DNA of 64,000 nucleotides from Thozetella sp. PMI_491 (lineage: Eukaryota; Ascomycota; Sordariomycetes; Chaetosphaeriales; Chaetosphaeriaceae). The position numbers were made by a program, and so were the translations under genes. The notes beneath the pieces were generated by a model, which searched no databases, was not told where the DNA came from, and saw nothing but the letters and a program-made list of their open reading frames with translations. Within the stretch, counting starts at the first letter, position 1. Every line of letters starts with the position of its first letter. The stretch spans positions 372,001 to 436,000 of the forward strand of contig MU270058.1 in NCBI GenBank assembly GCA_021432635.1, in the 5' to 3' direction. Positions 1-10,722 of the stretch are shown piece after piece.

Positions 1-792
1 TCCCGCATTGCCCCAAACCAAGCATAGCGCTCTACCCAGTCAAGAGTGTCCAGGTACTGAACGCTCTGCCTCACGAAGTCCTCCAGGTGGTCCTGGGGGA
101 GCGGGTTGTTGTCGTCCCAGTTGGTCGAGGCGAACTCGGTGATCCAGACCGGCTTGGTGGCGCCGATTTGGTAGTATGCCGACCTGCATGTAAAAGCGCC
201 GGTCAGCAAGCAAGGTCCCCCGCCATAGAAACTGCAGGGCTCGGATGGGGACCCAAGTTAGGAAGAGGCGAGCAAGCAGTACGTACCAGATATAGTCGTA
301 GAACTGCCCAAGCGTCTCGCCATACCAATGGAACGCGTAGAAATCCACATCGCCGCCTCTGGCATGGATCAAAGACAGAAACTTGATCAACCAGGCGGGA
401 CCCTCCGGCGCCGACGAGATGCCAGGGCTGCCGCATCGTATTCCGCTCTTACGCAAAGGCTCGATCCACTGCATCCAGAGGTCCGCCGCATGCTCGGGCG
501 TCATATTGGCCTGGTCGCCCCGCTCAGGCTCGTTGAAGACGAGGACGGTCCGGGACGTCGTTTTGGCGGCCTTGGCGGCGAGAGAGCCGATGTCGTTCTC
601 GTTCCACTGCATCGGGATAAACTCTTGGGGAGAGTTCGGCGTGGCGTTCGGAGACCAGTTGTACAGCCACGAGATCCTAGAGCTGTCAAACACGCTTGGG
701 TTGTCTACGTTCGTGGTCGGCCAAGCGAGGCCGCGCTTCGACGCGGCGGCGAGGACTGGCAGCAGCGCTGCAGCAGCCAAGGAGAACAACAT
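1..792 (-). CDS. Secreted GH128-type glycoside hydrolase (endo-beta-1,3-glucanase-like), 3' end outside the window
   Basis: Partial gene running off the left edge. Exon 1 is 792..287 and exon 2 is 183..1, separated by a 103-nt intron (184..286, donor GTACGT, acceptor CATGCAG). The protein opens with a signal peptide (MLFSLAAAALLPVLAAA) and has the Asl1/GH128 catalytic-core layout: WLYNWSP near residue 45, a VFNEPE block near 85-90 that carries the probable acid/base Glu, the FHWYGE block near 155, and WITEF near 182-186 in exon 2 that carries the probable nucleophile Glu. Family members cleave beta-1,3-glucan and act at the cell wall or outside the cell. Both catalytic glutamates are present, so the visible part looks functional. 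Family assignment is confident; exact substrate is inference. The 3' end cannot be judged. Confidence 0.85.
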
Positions 793-2451
793 GATTCAAG
801 GCAGTTGGTGGACGTAGTCCAATGTAAGGAGTGTGGTTGTCTTGTTGCAGGAGCCCGCTGGCGATCTGCTTCGTACCATCGCCGGAACTCGCAAGGTCTC
901 TGCACTACTTATACGTATCTAGCCGCCACGATATCTCCTCGAGTCCCAGGCATATCGCTCTCCAATACCTAATCGAGAGAGCCGGCTTGAGTCGCGCCAT
1001 CCACAGGTGAACGACGCCGCCCTATTATTGATCCCGCTGCTCAAATGATTCAGTCGTGGTTAGTGCCATACAACTGCTGTCATTCCATCTGAACTATTTG
1101 GGCGTAGCGATCCCACGGGTTACGGCGTAGAGCGCCTCGGCCATATTCTACTGTTATAGTCAAGCCGAAGCGAGGCTCCTTCTCCCCAGGGGGTAGTCAA
1201 TATACACTGCTTGCGCTGTAGCCCTGCGCCTCGGCGCCGCATTGGGATTGAAATTAGTGCTACGCTTACGGCGCACGTACGAACCCGCAGACCTGGTTGG
1301 ACACATCCGACAAACGTACCGGTTTCGCTTCCTTAATGGGGCTACGGCTCCACCAATTGGGCTCTTTGGAAGTTCTATTAGACGGCGCCGGAAAACGTAC
1401 CAAACTTTCAAGATGTTTTAGGATTGTTTTATTGCTTCGTAATATTATTATATCCATCTGCAAAACATGCCTATCTATGGATATTGGAGTTTTGTGGGAG
1501 CCGCGACGTGTTGCCCCAAGTTATGCCATTTAACCTGTGACAATAGTTGCTGCTGTGCCAATGCTGTGCCAATGCAGTGCTCTTTGACAATGCTTGTTGG
1601 CCAGAGATCCTTTTGATCCGCTAGCTTTTAAGGTGATGAAAAAAAGGCAGTGCGCGGAAACCCAGCCCCACCTCCACCGCCGTAGTGAACCCACTTACGA
1701 GTGGGTGGCTTTGGATGTTGAAGCAATCAATGTCCAATTTTGGTAGATTGCAATGTGGCCATCATAAAGTCAGTTACTAAGCCTTTTTTTTTCTACAAGA
1801 CTATAGCCAGTAAGAAATAAAGATGTATGGTATAGTACCTACCCTCCCTAAAGCAATAAACCGAGGCTAACAAAGACTGTCATACAAGCAAACGCGGACC
1901 TACGGGCAGCGGTCGCCGAATCTTAAATAGTACTTTAATGTTGGGCAATGTTCTGCGGCTCCCGTATATTTCCGGCTTAGTATCTTATACGTAACTGTAA
2001 ATATGGCGATAATCAGGGCGTCTCGCCTACACGCCGAGATCACGAGACGCGCTAGACGTCGAAACGCGCTAGACGCCCAATTAGCGACAGGAGTGATAAG
2101 GTTTCGGTTCACCTTTCCTTTGCCTTTGTCTCTCTTGACTTATCAGTCCTTATCAGGGCAGTCTCCGTTTCACAGGGGCTACGACGACCCCCCTTCAGTC
2201 GCCTGCAACTTGTGTTCTGGAGGCACAATGGTAGGACTACCCACCGTACATATATAATATCCCTATACATCACCAGGCCACCGAAATGATGGACAGTCCC
2301 GGAAATCATTGCTTTATTCAACAAGGACGAATTGCTACCAGGAGTTCGCCTTGGGTTCCGATTTGGTACCTCCAGCAAGACCGACGAATAGGAAACATAT
2401 TTACCAAGAACACCAATACCCCCACAAGGAGTCCATCTGCCTACCAAAAAC
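793..2451. other. Intergenic, no supportable gene; local hairpin and direct repeat
   Basis: Between the GH128 gene (-) and the MFS gene (+), so it must hold both promoters. Short open frames here lack codon character or family motifs. A perfect 8-bp inverted repeat (2018-2025 and 2043-2050) is followed at once by a direct repeat of an 11-bp GC-rich unit (about 2048-2058 and 2065-2075) in otherwise AT-rich DNA. A small duplicated unit also lies near 1551-1576. Confidence 0.5.
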
Positions 2452-4007
2452 ATGAGGTCTAGCCTAGACGATGCCAACTCGGCAAAGTTGGACCCAAAGA
2501 GCGAGGGCGGCATGGATGTGGTAGAGGCTCAAGTCATCGTCGACAAGTCCGCTCTCAAAAAATCTTCGAAATGGGCCATCATCTCCTCCTGCGTCTCTTT
2601 GATCTCTGGTGAGTTCTACATGCCACGTCGGGTTAAGAGTTATGAGTCATCGCATATCTAACACAGACGTTCTACTAGATGGCTACAACATCGCTATTGT
2701 GGGGAATGTATCTATCTTCCTCAAAGCTCTGTACCCGGATGCCATGAGCACGCAGATGAAGAGCAGAATCTCGAGTGCATTCGTTGTCGGACAAGTCGTC
2801 GGTCTGCTTGGATTCGGTCTTCTGATCGACAAAATCGGGCGCAAGCGGGGTGGTATCATGACGGCCGCCTGCTTTGCCCTTGGCATTGCGCTTTCTGCCG
2901 CTTCCAACGGGACATCACACATGGGACTACTATGGATGCTAGTCATTTCCCGTGGCCTGGCCGGTGTGGGTGCAGGAGGAGAGTACCCTGTTTGCACGAC
3001 GATGGCCGCCGAAGCCGCCGACGACGCTCCGAACTCGAAATCGTGGAGGGGCTTTCTGACAGCCATCAGCACCATTGTTGCCATTGATCTGGGCTTTGTC
3101 CTCGCGGGAATTATCCCCATGATCATCCTGTCCATCACGCGGGAGCAGCACTATGAGCTTGTCTGGAGACTCAGCGCTGGCATAGGCATCATAATACCAC
3201 TGGCTGTCTTCGTGTTCCGCTTCTTCATGACGGCCTCCAAGACATACGAGCAGTACGGCTCGTCGACTTGGAAGCTTCCTTATGCTTTGATCGTCCGCAA
3301 GTATTGGAGGGCCTTCATCGGCACCGCCGGGGTCTGGGCCATGTACAACTGGACAGCCGTTCCTTTCGCCATCTTTACAGGTACCATCGCCTCGGCACTC
3401 AACCCGACCGGCAGCATGGTCCGAGATTTTGGCTTCTCCACGCTTATCAATGTCTTCGCCGTGCCCGGCGGCATTGTAGGCGGGCTGATCGCAGACAGAA
3501 TTGGCCGAAAACGAACTCTGATCCTTGGGTTTGTGCTTCAAGGCATCATGGGCTTCGTCATTGCTGGCGCTATCCGACCGATTCAGACCGTCCCGGTTCT
3601 GTTCCTTGTGCTATACGGTGTTTTCCTCTTCCTGGGCGAAATGGGCCCCGGGAGCACAGTTTTTATCATCGCGGCGGAATCCTACCCTACGGTCATTCGC
3701 GGGGTTATGATCGGCTTATCGGGTGCTGTCGCCAAAGCGGCAGGCTCCATTTGTAAGACACGACCGATAATTCTCCTACAGATCATTAGCTAACCCTTCT
3801 ATAGCTACTCAGGTCTTCAACCCGATTCTCGAGCTGTGGCCAGATGATGAGGTCAAAGGGCAGCAAACTGTCTTCCTGATTGGGAGCGCCTTCTGCATGG
3901 TTGGGGCAATCATTGCGGTATTCTTTGTCCGCGACCTCCGGCCCGAGGAAGATCTGGAGGCTGTTGACCGTGAGTACAAGCGATACTTGGAACAGAATGG
4001 TCACTAG
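2452..4007 (+). CDS. MFS transporter of the phosphate:H+ symporter / glycerophosphoinositol (GIT1-like) group
   Basis: Three exons: 2452..2608, 2679..3752, 3805..4007 (introns of 70 and 52 nt with GTGAGT and GTAAGA donors); 477 residues. The protein is a 12-helix MFS carrier. It shows DGYNIA at the start of the first membrane segment, the loop 2-3 signature FGLLIDKIGRKRGG, RGLAGVGAGGEYPV in helix 4, and the repeated loop in the second half, GGLIADRIGRKR. The DGYxxxxxG and GxGxGGEYP patterns are typical of TC 2.A.1.9 (Pho84/GIT1) rather than hexose carriers. It should act in the plasma membrane as a proton symporter of phosphate, glycerophosphodiesters or another organic anion; the substrate is inference. 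The next gene, a GMC oxidase, is co-oriented 620 nt downstream. The N-terminus before helix 1 is short and charged. Confidence 0.85.
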
Positions 4008-4627
4008 GAATCGTCTGGGTACCATTAGGTCAAAGCATGCTATTTCCAAAGGCTATACCGTAGAAACCCCAACCATCGAGGGTGTCATGCCACAGTAACG
4101 GGTGGTAGAGGGCGCCGGCAAAGCACATAGCGATTGGCTATGGAGGCCTTAGGATAGGCGACGGGGCCTGCTGAGGGGCAAGTGCCTAAGGAGCGGTGCA
4201 ATAAACCTAAAGAAGGTAGCTGGTATGCAATTGTAAGCCTTGGCTGCCATTATGAATACCGCGAGTATGGTGGAGTTGCTTTAGACCGTGCAACGGTCAG
4301 CGTCGCGGCGTGCCATGACCATTGCTGAGTGCTAGCCGATCCCGTGCGACATAAAGCTCGATACTTTCCATTAAGCAGTCACGACGAACAGTGGGCACTT
4401 CTATCGGGACAAGAACAGCCAAGCTGGTTCCCCTCATCGCCAAGACCTGCATCCATCACACACGTCAGCAATATCATTTATCACACCAATCAGTCATCAT
4501 CGCTCTGACATGATTCATCCGCGACTAGTGACACATCGCATATATAAACACTGCGTTCCGGCTTGAAGGGATCCATTCGAATGATGGCATCCGTGCAGAC
4601 CAGGTGGTAACTACGGGACTATTGACA
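4008..4627. other. Intergenic between the MFS and GMC genes
   Basis: 3' region of the transporter and promoter of the GMC gene. Nothing gene-like is seen. Direct CATCA-rich runs near 4450-4500 and a TATA-like box (listed separately) are the only notable elements. Confidence 0.5.
4541..4548 (+). promoter_or_regulatory. TATA-like box upstream of the GMC oxidoreductase
   Basis: TATATAAA about 80 nt before the chosen ATG at 4628. Position and sequence fit a core promoter with a short 5' leader; not tested. Confidence 0.45.
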
Positions 4628-6617
4628 ATGGGCGGCCTCTCTAATGAGATCCCCGATGGGCTTGTCGAGGTGGATGTGGTCATCGTGGGAGGTAAGTGAC
4701 TTGTCCATATATTCGCCGTGCCATTCAAAAGCTAAAGCCAAAGCTAGGAGGAACAGCCGGTTGTGTCGTAGCCTCAAGGCTCAGCGATGCTGATCCAAGC
4801 CTCTCCATCCTTGTTGTGGAAAGAGGCAGGGACAATTGGAACGACCCTGCGGTGACTAACCCGCTCTTCTTCATGCAAAATATTCTCCAGTTGCCTGAAC
4901 CCAACCCCAGGATGATGTATTACAAGGGCCAGGCAGAGCCCGGCATTGAAGATAGGGCGATGGTCATCCCCGCTGGAAGCATTCTCGGTGGCGGATCGTC
5001 CATCAGCATGTTGACGTACTCACGAGCTCAGCGAGAAGATCTGGATGGCTGGAACATGCCGGGGTGGTCAGCCGATGAAATGTTGCCGTACATGAAGAAG
5101 GTTCAGCAGACATACCTCTCCCGCTTGTCCTTCAGCCAACTGACCTATTAGTTCGAAACGTACTATGGCCCCGGCTCGCGGGAGACACACGGCATCGATG
5201 GGCCCATTCACATTTCCAGCGGTCAGTACGGCCCCACAAGGCTGCAGGACCAGTTCATCAAGGCGGCCAGCAGCATTGGTTTCCCCGAATCAGTTGACCT
5301 TCAGGACTTGGACTCGAACCAAGCTGTACAACGTAACCTACGTTACATCAGCCGGGATGGGATTCGACAGGATGCCGCCCACGCCTATTTGCACCCGCGG
5401 CTCCAGGACGGTCGACATCCGAACCTTGGCGTGCTCGTTGAGCATGACGTGGAAAAGCTGATAATAGAGAACGGGAAGGTTGGGGGCATAAACATACGCG
5501 CCAATCCCAGCTTTCAAGATGAGACCAAAGTCCATCAGATCAAGGTCAACAAGATGGCAGTAGTGTGCGCTGGCACGATAGGCACTCCACTACTGCTTGA
5601 GCGCTCTGGCATTGGAAATAAGGAAATACTAACGCATTCCGGTATCCCTGTCGTCGCCGATTTGCCCGGAGTGGGTGAGGAGTTCCAGGACCACAATTCC
5701 TTGCTGTTGTCGTACTATACTAGCTTCGGGCCAGACGAGACCTGGGACGACCTTCTCAACGGCAGTACTACTTTTCAACAGTTACTGAAGGAAGAGTCTA
5801 AAATTCTGGGCTGGAATGGAGCCGAGATCACATCCAAAGTGCGTCCAACCGAGAAGGAAGTCGATACCTTCCTGGAGACATCTGCCAGAAGGCTCTGGAA
5901 CCGCGATTTTAAAAACATTCCGAACAAGCCAATTGCCACCATTCCGACAGCCAACGGGTGAATAATCAAGTTTCTTTTAACGCGCTGATCCACAAGATAA
6001 GACTGACAACACCCAGATTTATTGCCGAGATACCAGAGGCTGACAAGAGCGAGCGATTCTTGACCACTGCTCCTTTCCTCCTCTACCCTTATGCACGCGG
6101 CCACGTGCATGTCACGGGGCCAAACCTCGAGGACGAGATCGACTTGGTCACGGGTATCCTCGCCGATACAGAGGGATTTGACCTCGCCATGGCTATGTGG
6201 CTGTACAAGAAGCAGCGCGAGATTGTTCGGCGCTTGGACATCTACCGCGGCGAATACGCCCCATTCCACCCCTCCTTCGCCGCTGACTCGGATGCAGCGT
6301 GCGTGAGGCGAGATGGGCCGCTCCCGCCGAATGTCGAAGACATCATGTACACTGCCGCTGACGACGCAGTGCTCATGAAATGGGTCCGCGGGAGTCTTGC
6401 ACAGAACTGGCACGGCACTGGGACATGCAAGATGGGGCCACAGGCCAAAGGAGGAGTGGTGGACCAGCACCTGCGCGTTTACAATGTCGAGTCGCTCAAG
6501 GTTGCTGACTTGAGCATCGTGCCTGTCAATCTTGCCGCAAACCCTCAGAGTATGGCTTTTACCATTGGCGAAAAAGCTGGCGATATTTTAGCGAGTGAGT
6601 TGAAGGATGATAAATGA
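4628..6617 (+). CDS. GMC-family FAD oxidoreductase, alcohol oxidase-like
   Basis: Four exons: 4628..4691, 4748..5100, 5152..5957, 6017..6617; introns of 56, 51 and 59 nt, all frame-consistent; 607 residues. The ADP-binding motif VVIVGGGTAGCVVASRL lies near residues 16-32 (the first splice joins its glycines), followed by an ERG block that binds ribose, the GMC signature around AGSILGGGSSISMLTYSR, the second signature GTIGTPLLLERSGIG, and the active-site block NWHGTGTCKMGP with the catalytic His near the C-terminus, then an Asn about 40 residues on (VPVNLAANP). The order and spacing match fungal alcohol/methanol oxidases, but the protein is somewhat shorter and lacks a recognisable C-terminal peroxisomal tripeptide (it ends KDDK). 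It probably oxidises an alcohol or aldehyde to an aldehyde/acid with release of H2O2 in the cytosol. The second intron has an unusual GTTCAG donor. Tandem with an MFS carrier. Confidence 0.85.
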
Positions 6618-8016
6618 GTTCCTGAAGACAACCACAGGCGGGTGGTTATAGTGGTTATAGCTAAGGGTGTTAGGCGGTCTCTATATTGTGTGTAGAGGCT
6701 ATGTGTGCCTACGTTCGCTGCCAGTCTATGCTTTCCCCTTCCTAAATGAGTTTTTAGTGTTTCCCTCGCCTGACTACCCATCCTGGGCTACGCTGCCGGT
6801 CGTACAGAGAACGAAGATCTTCCCGCGAGCTGTGCTTGTATATCTCACAGCTTGGGGAACATTACTGTCACATGTCTCTCTCGGTATTTCTCAATGAAGC
6901 ATTAAATTTCAATGCGCTGAGAGTGCGGCCGGAAATCTTTCCCACACCTGCACGCGTAGGCAGCGACTTTAAATCACCCGTATTAGGTCACCTTCACGAC
7001 CTACACCCTGAAGTAAAGCCTGGCCGATGGTGTGGTGTGTAACAGCGCTGAGCCTCGAGAAATTGCTAGCCGCGTCTTGGCATATAAGCTTCGCATCTTG
7101 TCCGGGCTGTGCGCCCCCTCTCTGTCAGTAATTTATTTTCCACACAGCCGTAGATCGCTGACACCAGCCCGCTGAAATACTCTTTTGGTGTTGTTCGCCC
7201 GGACTTTAATGAGAACGCCGAATTCGCCGACGGGTATGACGGATGTGTAGAAAGAAAGAGCCAAAACTTTACGATTAAGAGATGGAACTATAACTAGTGT
7301 TTATGAGTTTAACGAGTCTTAACGAGTCTGAACAGGTTAAACTCGGCGGATTTCCCACCCTCGGCTAGGGGGGCGGGCAATGAACTTACGCCTTGAACGG
7401 TTTCCCAAGCTTTTTATGATGAAAGTTCATCCCAGACAGTAATAACGGGCGGAAATGATGGGTAACGTTTAAGAATAGACTGCTCTTGAGAAGATTGCCA
7501 AGATGTTTTGATATCTTGGCTGCTGACAGCTAAGCTGGCAGCCAGGAGTTGATAGACAAATTCTATCTTGGTGTTTATTGGCTGCGGGTTACGAGCTGTA
7601 TATATGGCTGAAAGCTTGAGGCATGCAATGCTTACCGGCCTCGTTTTCGACGGCGGGTTACTTTCTTGATGATGGCGATGGTACCAATCTTGAATTGAAT
7701 TCTATGACCAGAATAGGTAATACTTCTTGGTCAGAAACATGAGTGAGAGCTTGGTCAGAACAAGTTGATCTCTAATTGAGTCAGTTACTCTCTAAATTAA
7801 GCAGGCCGTTCTCTCAGATAATTAGAAAGACAGTGGCAGGAAATTAAATATAAATACCTGGAACTTCTCGTTCCCTGGTTCCCTTACAGTCTATATCCAT
7901 CCAGCCCTGAATACTTACCGCTTTACTACTACAAGGCTACCAAATCACTACTGTCTCTCTTCAATATTGAGCCTTCTTTCATCTTGACGATAACCTCGCT
8001 CAAACTAAGATCCAAG
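6618..8016. other. Intergenic, AT-rich, no supportable gene
   Basis: About 1.4 kb without a coherent coding frame. Short local duplications are seen at about 6643-6660 (GTGGTTATA twice) and about 7313-7332 (TTAACGAGTCT twice). The last 170 nt serve the secreted protein downstream. Confidence 0.5.
7849..7856 (+). promoter_or_regulatory. TATA-like box upstream of the small secreted protein
   Basis: TATAAATA about 160 nt before the ATG at 8017, in an AT-rich block followed by a pyrimidine-rich leader. Plausible core promoter. Confidence 0.35.
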
Positions 8017-8397
8017 ATGCACAGCCCTAGTGTCGCCGTCCCTCCCATTGCCCTCGTTCTAGGCTTGCTGGTTCGGACTAGCATAGCCACCATCCAGATT
8101 GGAGCCACACCAGGCGTTGACGGGAACTGTAAGTCACGGCCTCGCTTCCGGTGAAGAGAAAGCAGGCTAATTAGGAGCTTTATAGTGGCATGGATCAGTG
8201 GCGATTCGGCATGCACTGCTGTTCGCTTTGCAGGCTGCGACCACACCTTTACGCTCAACAATGGCCACAGCTATACATGGAAAGGCTGCGGCGGTGATAC
8301 CTTCCTGCTGAATGGCGACGGTTCTTTCAATTCGGCTTGCCACTTTAACCCAAACAACAATGAGCAGTGCGGTATCCGCCGCAGCTTCTCGTGCTAA
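8017..8397 (+). CDS. Small secreted cysteine-rich protein (effector-like)
   Basis: Two exons, 8017..8128 and 8186..8397, with a 57-nt intron (GTAAGT donor, GCTAAT branch); 107 residues. It begins with a hydrophobic signal peptide (PPIALVLGLLVRTSIA) and the mature part is about 80 residues. Six cysteines, ending on a final Cys, could make three disulfides (SAC, AGC, KGC, SAC, EQC, FSC). The mature part is rich in Gly, Asn and Phe (GHSYTWKGCGG). I do not recognise a family. Size, secretion signal and cysteine pattern fit the small secreted protein class that in fungi includes effectors and antimicrobial proteins; that role is inference. It sits alone in gene-poor, partly RIP-like DNA. The start was chosen because it alone gives the signal peptide. 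Confidence 0.75.
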
Positions 8398-10534
8398 CTA
8401 TAGCGGGACTTGTGCGGGCAACGAACATAGCAGCCTTATTCTACTCTGGTCTTAGGCTGGAGTAGGCTAATATGCTGACTAGTTGCCTAAGGGGTTTGGC
8501 CCTGCTCTACCTTTTTTTTATTCTCTTGATGATCTTAACCAGGCACTACTTGGCGGAGTGGTATTTGTCCGTCGGTGGAGAGGAGAGGAAGCAGAGAGAA
8601 ATATTTCGTATAAAATGCACTCTTTTCTTTGCTCACGTGACAACAACAGCTTGCCCGGTCGGGACCTGGACACTTTTTTGGTCAGCTTTAACTTGCTGGT
8701 GGCTATATAAGAGCGGCAGAGCTCCCTCTCTGCCAATATTTAGATTAGACAATAATCAGTTCTTTTCTATGACAGATGCTCCTTCTCTGCCTCGCGTAGT
8801 TATACCATATATAACGGGTAAGTACAGATAAAGGGTTGCCTAGGTTTGCTTTAAAGTGCTGCGCCTTTAAGATAAAGGCCCTGCGCGCCTCCATATCCCC
8901 TGGCTTTAGGACAAGCAAACTGAGTAGCTTAGACGCTTATTAATAAGAGGCTACGGTCCTACTTATTTTAGAGCCCTCTAAGGCTTATAAATGTTGTCTG
9001 ACCGAACGCTATATGTATAGTACATGGCGATCTAGTGACGGCAGCCAGCCCTTCATCACGCTCTGAAAAGCTGCGGCTAGCCCTGGCACGTATTCCCTCT
9101 AGAAAGTGCACCTCTCCTTCCAGGGCAAATACGTAACAGGTATTACTAGGGCAAGAAGGCCAAGCCTACCGCTATCGCTACCGCCGCTACGACCAGCGCT
9201 CCTTACGTCTCCTTACGTCGCCGCTCGTGACGTCGAGGAGGCTTTGAAGCGCCTCCACCTGACCTACCAGTAGCGAACATCTGAGAAGGAGAATGTGCGA
9301 GAGTGTGGTCTCGGCTGGTATGCGTTCTTTTCTTTTCTGCGTGTGATCACTTGATGCGTAATTATACGACGATAAGCATCTTATATATCAGACTCGCCGA
9401 ATTGAATATGTCAACCTATGATGAATAACGGTCCTCGGTATGCATTTACGAAAGGCCGTGCCGTGGTGTCCAATAATGCTCCGACCGTATTGTATGACTT
9501 GCTAGGAGGGAGTTAGGAGCCGAGGTGTTGACTAGTGCCCAACTAGGTATATTGTAGTAATCTGTGTGCGTGTTTAAATGCCACCATTTAGACGATTTCC
9601 TTGCTGGGCTCATTCCTAAAGCCTTGGGTTACCGGCCGCATTCTCTACACTAGAACAGTAGATGTAGTGGCTGGAGTAGTCTGTGTCCTAGCCATTTTGT
9701 AGATAAGCGTAAACCCTACCGCATGCGAGTTTCAAAAAACTGGTGGCTGCGCGGCTTCCAATTCTGGCGCATTCGAAGATTACAACAGCAAGATGGAGAC
9801 GTGCTCCTTTTCTTCCTCTCAAGAAATAGCGTCGTCTTCATGGTGCCCACAACCGATATTTCGTACAACGCGACAACGCTCCATCAAATGTCGGCCACGA
9901 GCAAATGTGTACTAATCAAGGCTGCTCGATATGTAAATGTACTCAACATTGAGAAGCACAGCAGACTCGGCTGCTGGAGAGTGAACGGCATATCCTCTCT
10001 GGTGCAGTGGGAAGTAGGCCGATCGTATATATCAGTTGGGACTAAGCGAGAGGCGGCACACTGAGTATTATTATTTCACCAGAGATGCTTCAAGGGGGTT
10101 AGACCAGTAGAGGAGAGAGAACTGCTGGTCGGATTTAACTCCCATCATAAAGCCAGCCTTCTGGCTTGAATGGGCCCGCCCGTCCCACCCGTGCATAATA
10201 TCCGCGCGGGGCTACTCATCGGACTTTACGTGGTGAGGTAAGCTGGGGTTTACCAGGCCAAAGATGCCGAACCTCCTCCGACGAGGAGTCCCATGTAATC
10301 GCCGATGACCCCACTTTGTGTCTTCGGAGATGCGCTTCGCGGCTTGGCAATTCTATAGGGAGACGCGGCGTTTTGGGCTTCGGCATTATTAGGCCTCGCC
10401 GACAGCTTCGAAGATATTCCGTCATGGGTCGATAGATTGCTAAACATTGCGGCGACTGCCGGGTCATGATGCACACATCGGCTCGAAAAGATAAAAGGAA
10501 CATTCCCTCTTGCATTTGATGCGATGTTTCAATT

Positions 10535-10582
10535 CACACACACGCACACACACACGCATACACATACATACAATCACACACG
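10535..10582. repeat. Imperfect (CA)n microsatellite
   Basis: A run of CA/CG/TA dinucleotides some 140 nt upstream of the reductase ATG, in its promoter region. Confidence 0.8.
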
Positions 10583-10624
10583 CTGCTCACACAAGACCTG
10601 CATCACATAACATATCTATCCTAT

Positions 10625-10630
10625 TATAAA
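10625..10630 (+). promoter_or_regulatory. TATA box upstream of the reductase
   Basis: TATAAA 93 nt before the ATG at 10723, in an A/C-rich leader with no intervening ATG in frame except a weak one at 10711. Confidence 0.45.
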
Positions 10631-10722
10631 CAGCCTTGACACCTAGCGAATAACATCACTTTTAAATATCTCCACCAAACACATCCTTAAAGAGCCAACC
10701 ACAAAAGCATTTGCTAGCAGAA

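Larger units (their letters stand above)
8398..10722. other. Gene-poor stretch with RIP-like decayed DNA
   Basis: About 2.3 kb. The part at 8840-9290 is rich in TpA and CTAA/TTAG words mixed with remnant GC-rich runs, the look of an old repeat mutated by RIP; no family can be named. An open frame at 9723-10064 (113 codons) has no recognisable motif and is not called. The far end carries a CA microsatellite and the reductase promoter. Confidence 0.4.

Noticed and set aside
1160-1411. Minus-strand frame with a CRMC-like Cys pair, faintly like a zinc finger of a transposase
   Set aside because: Too short, no second metal pair and no flanking repeats.
9723-10064. 113-codon plus-strand open frame
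   Set aside because: No motif, no splice context and no codon bias; it lies in decayed DNA.
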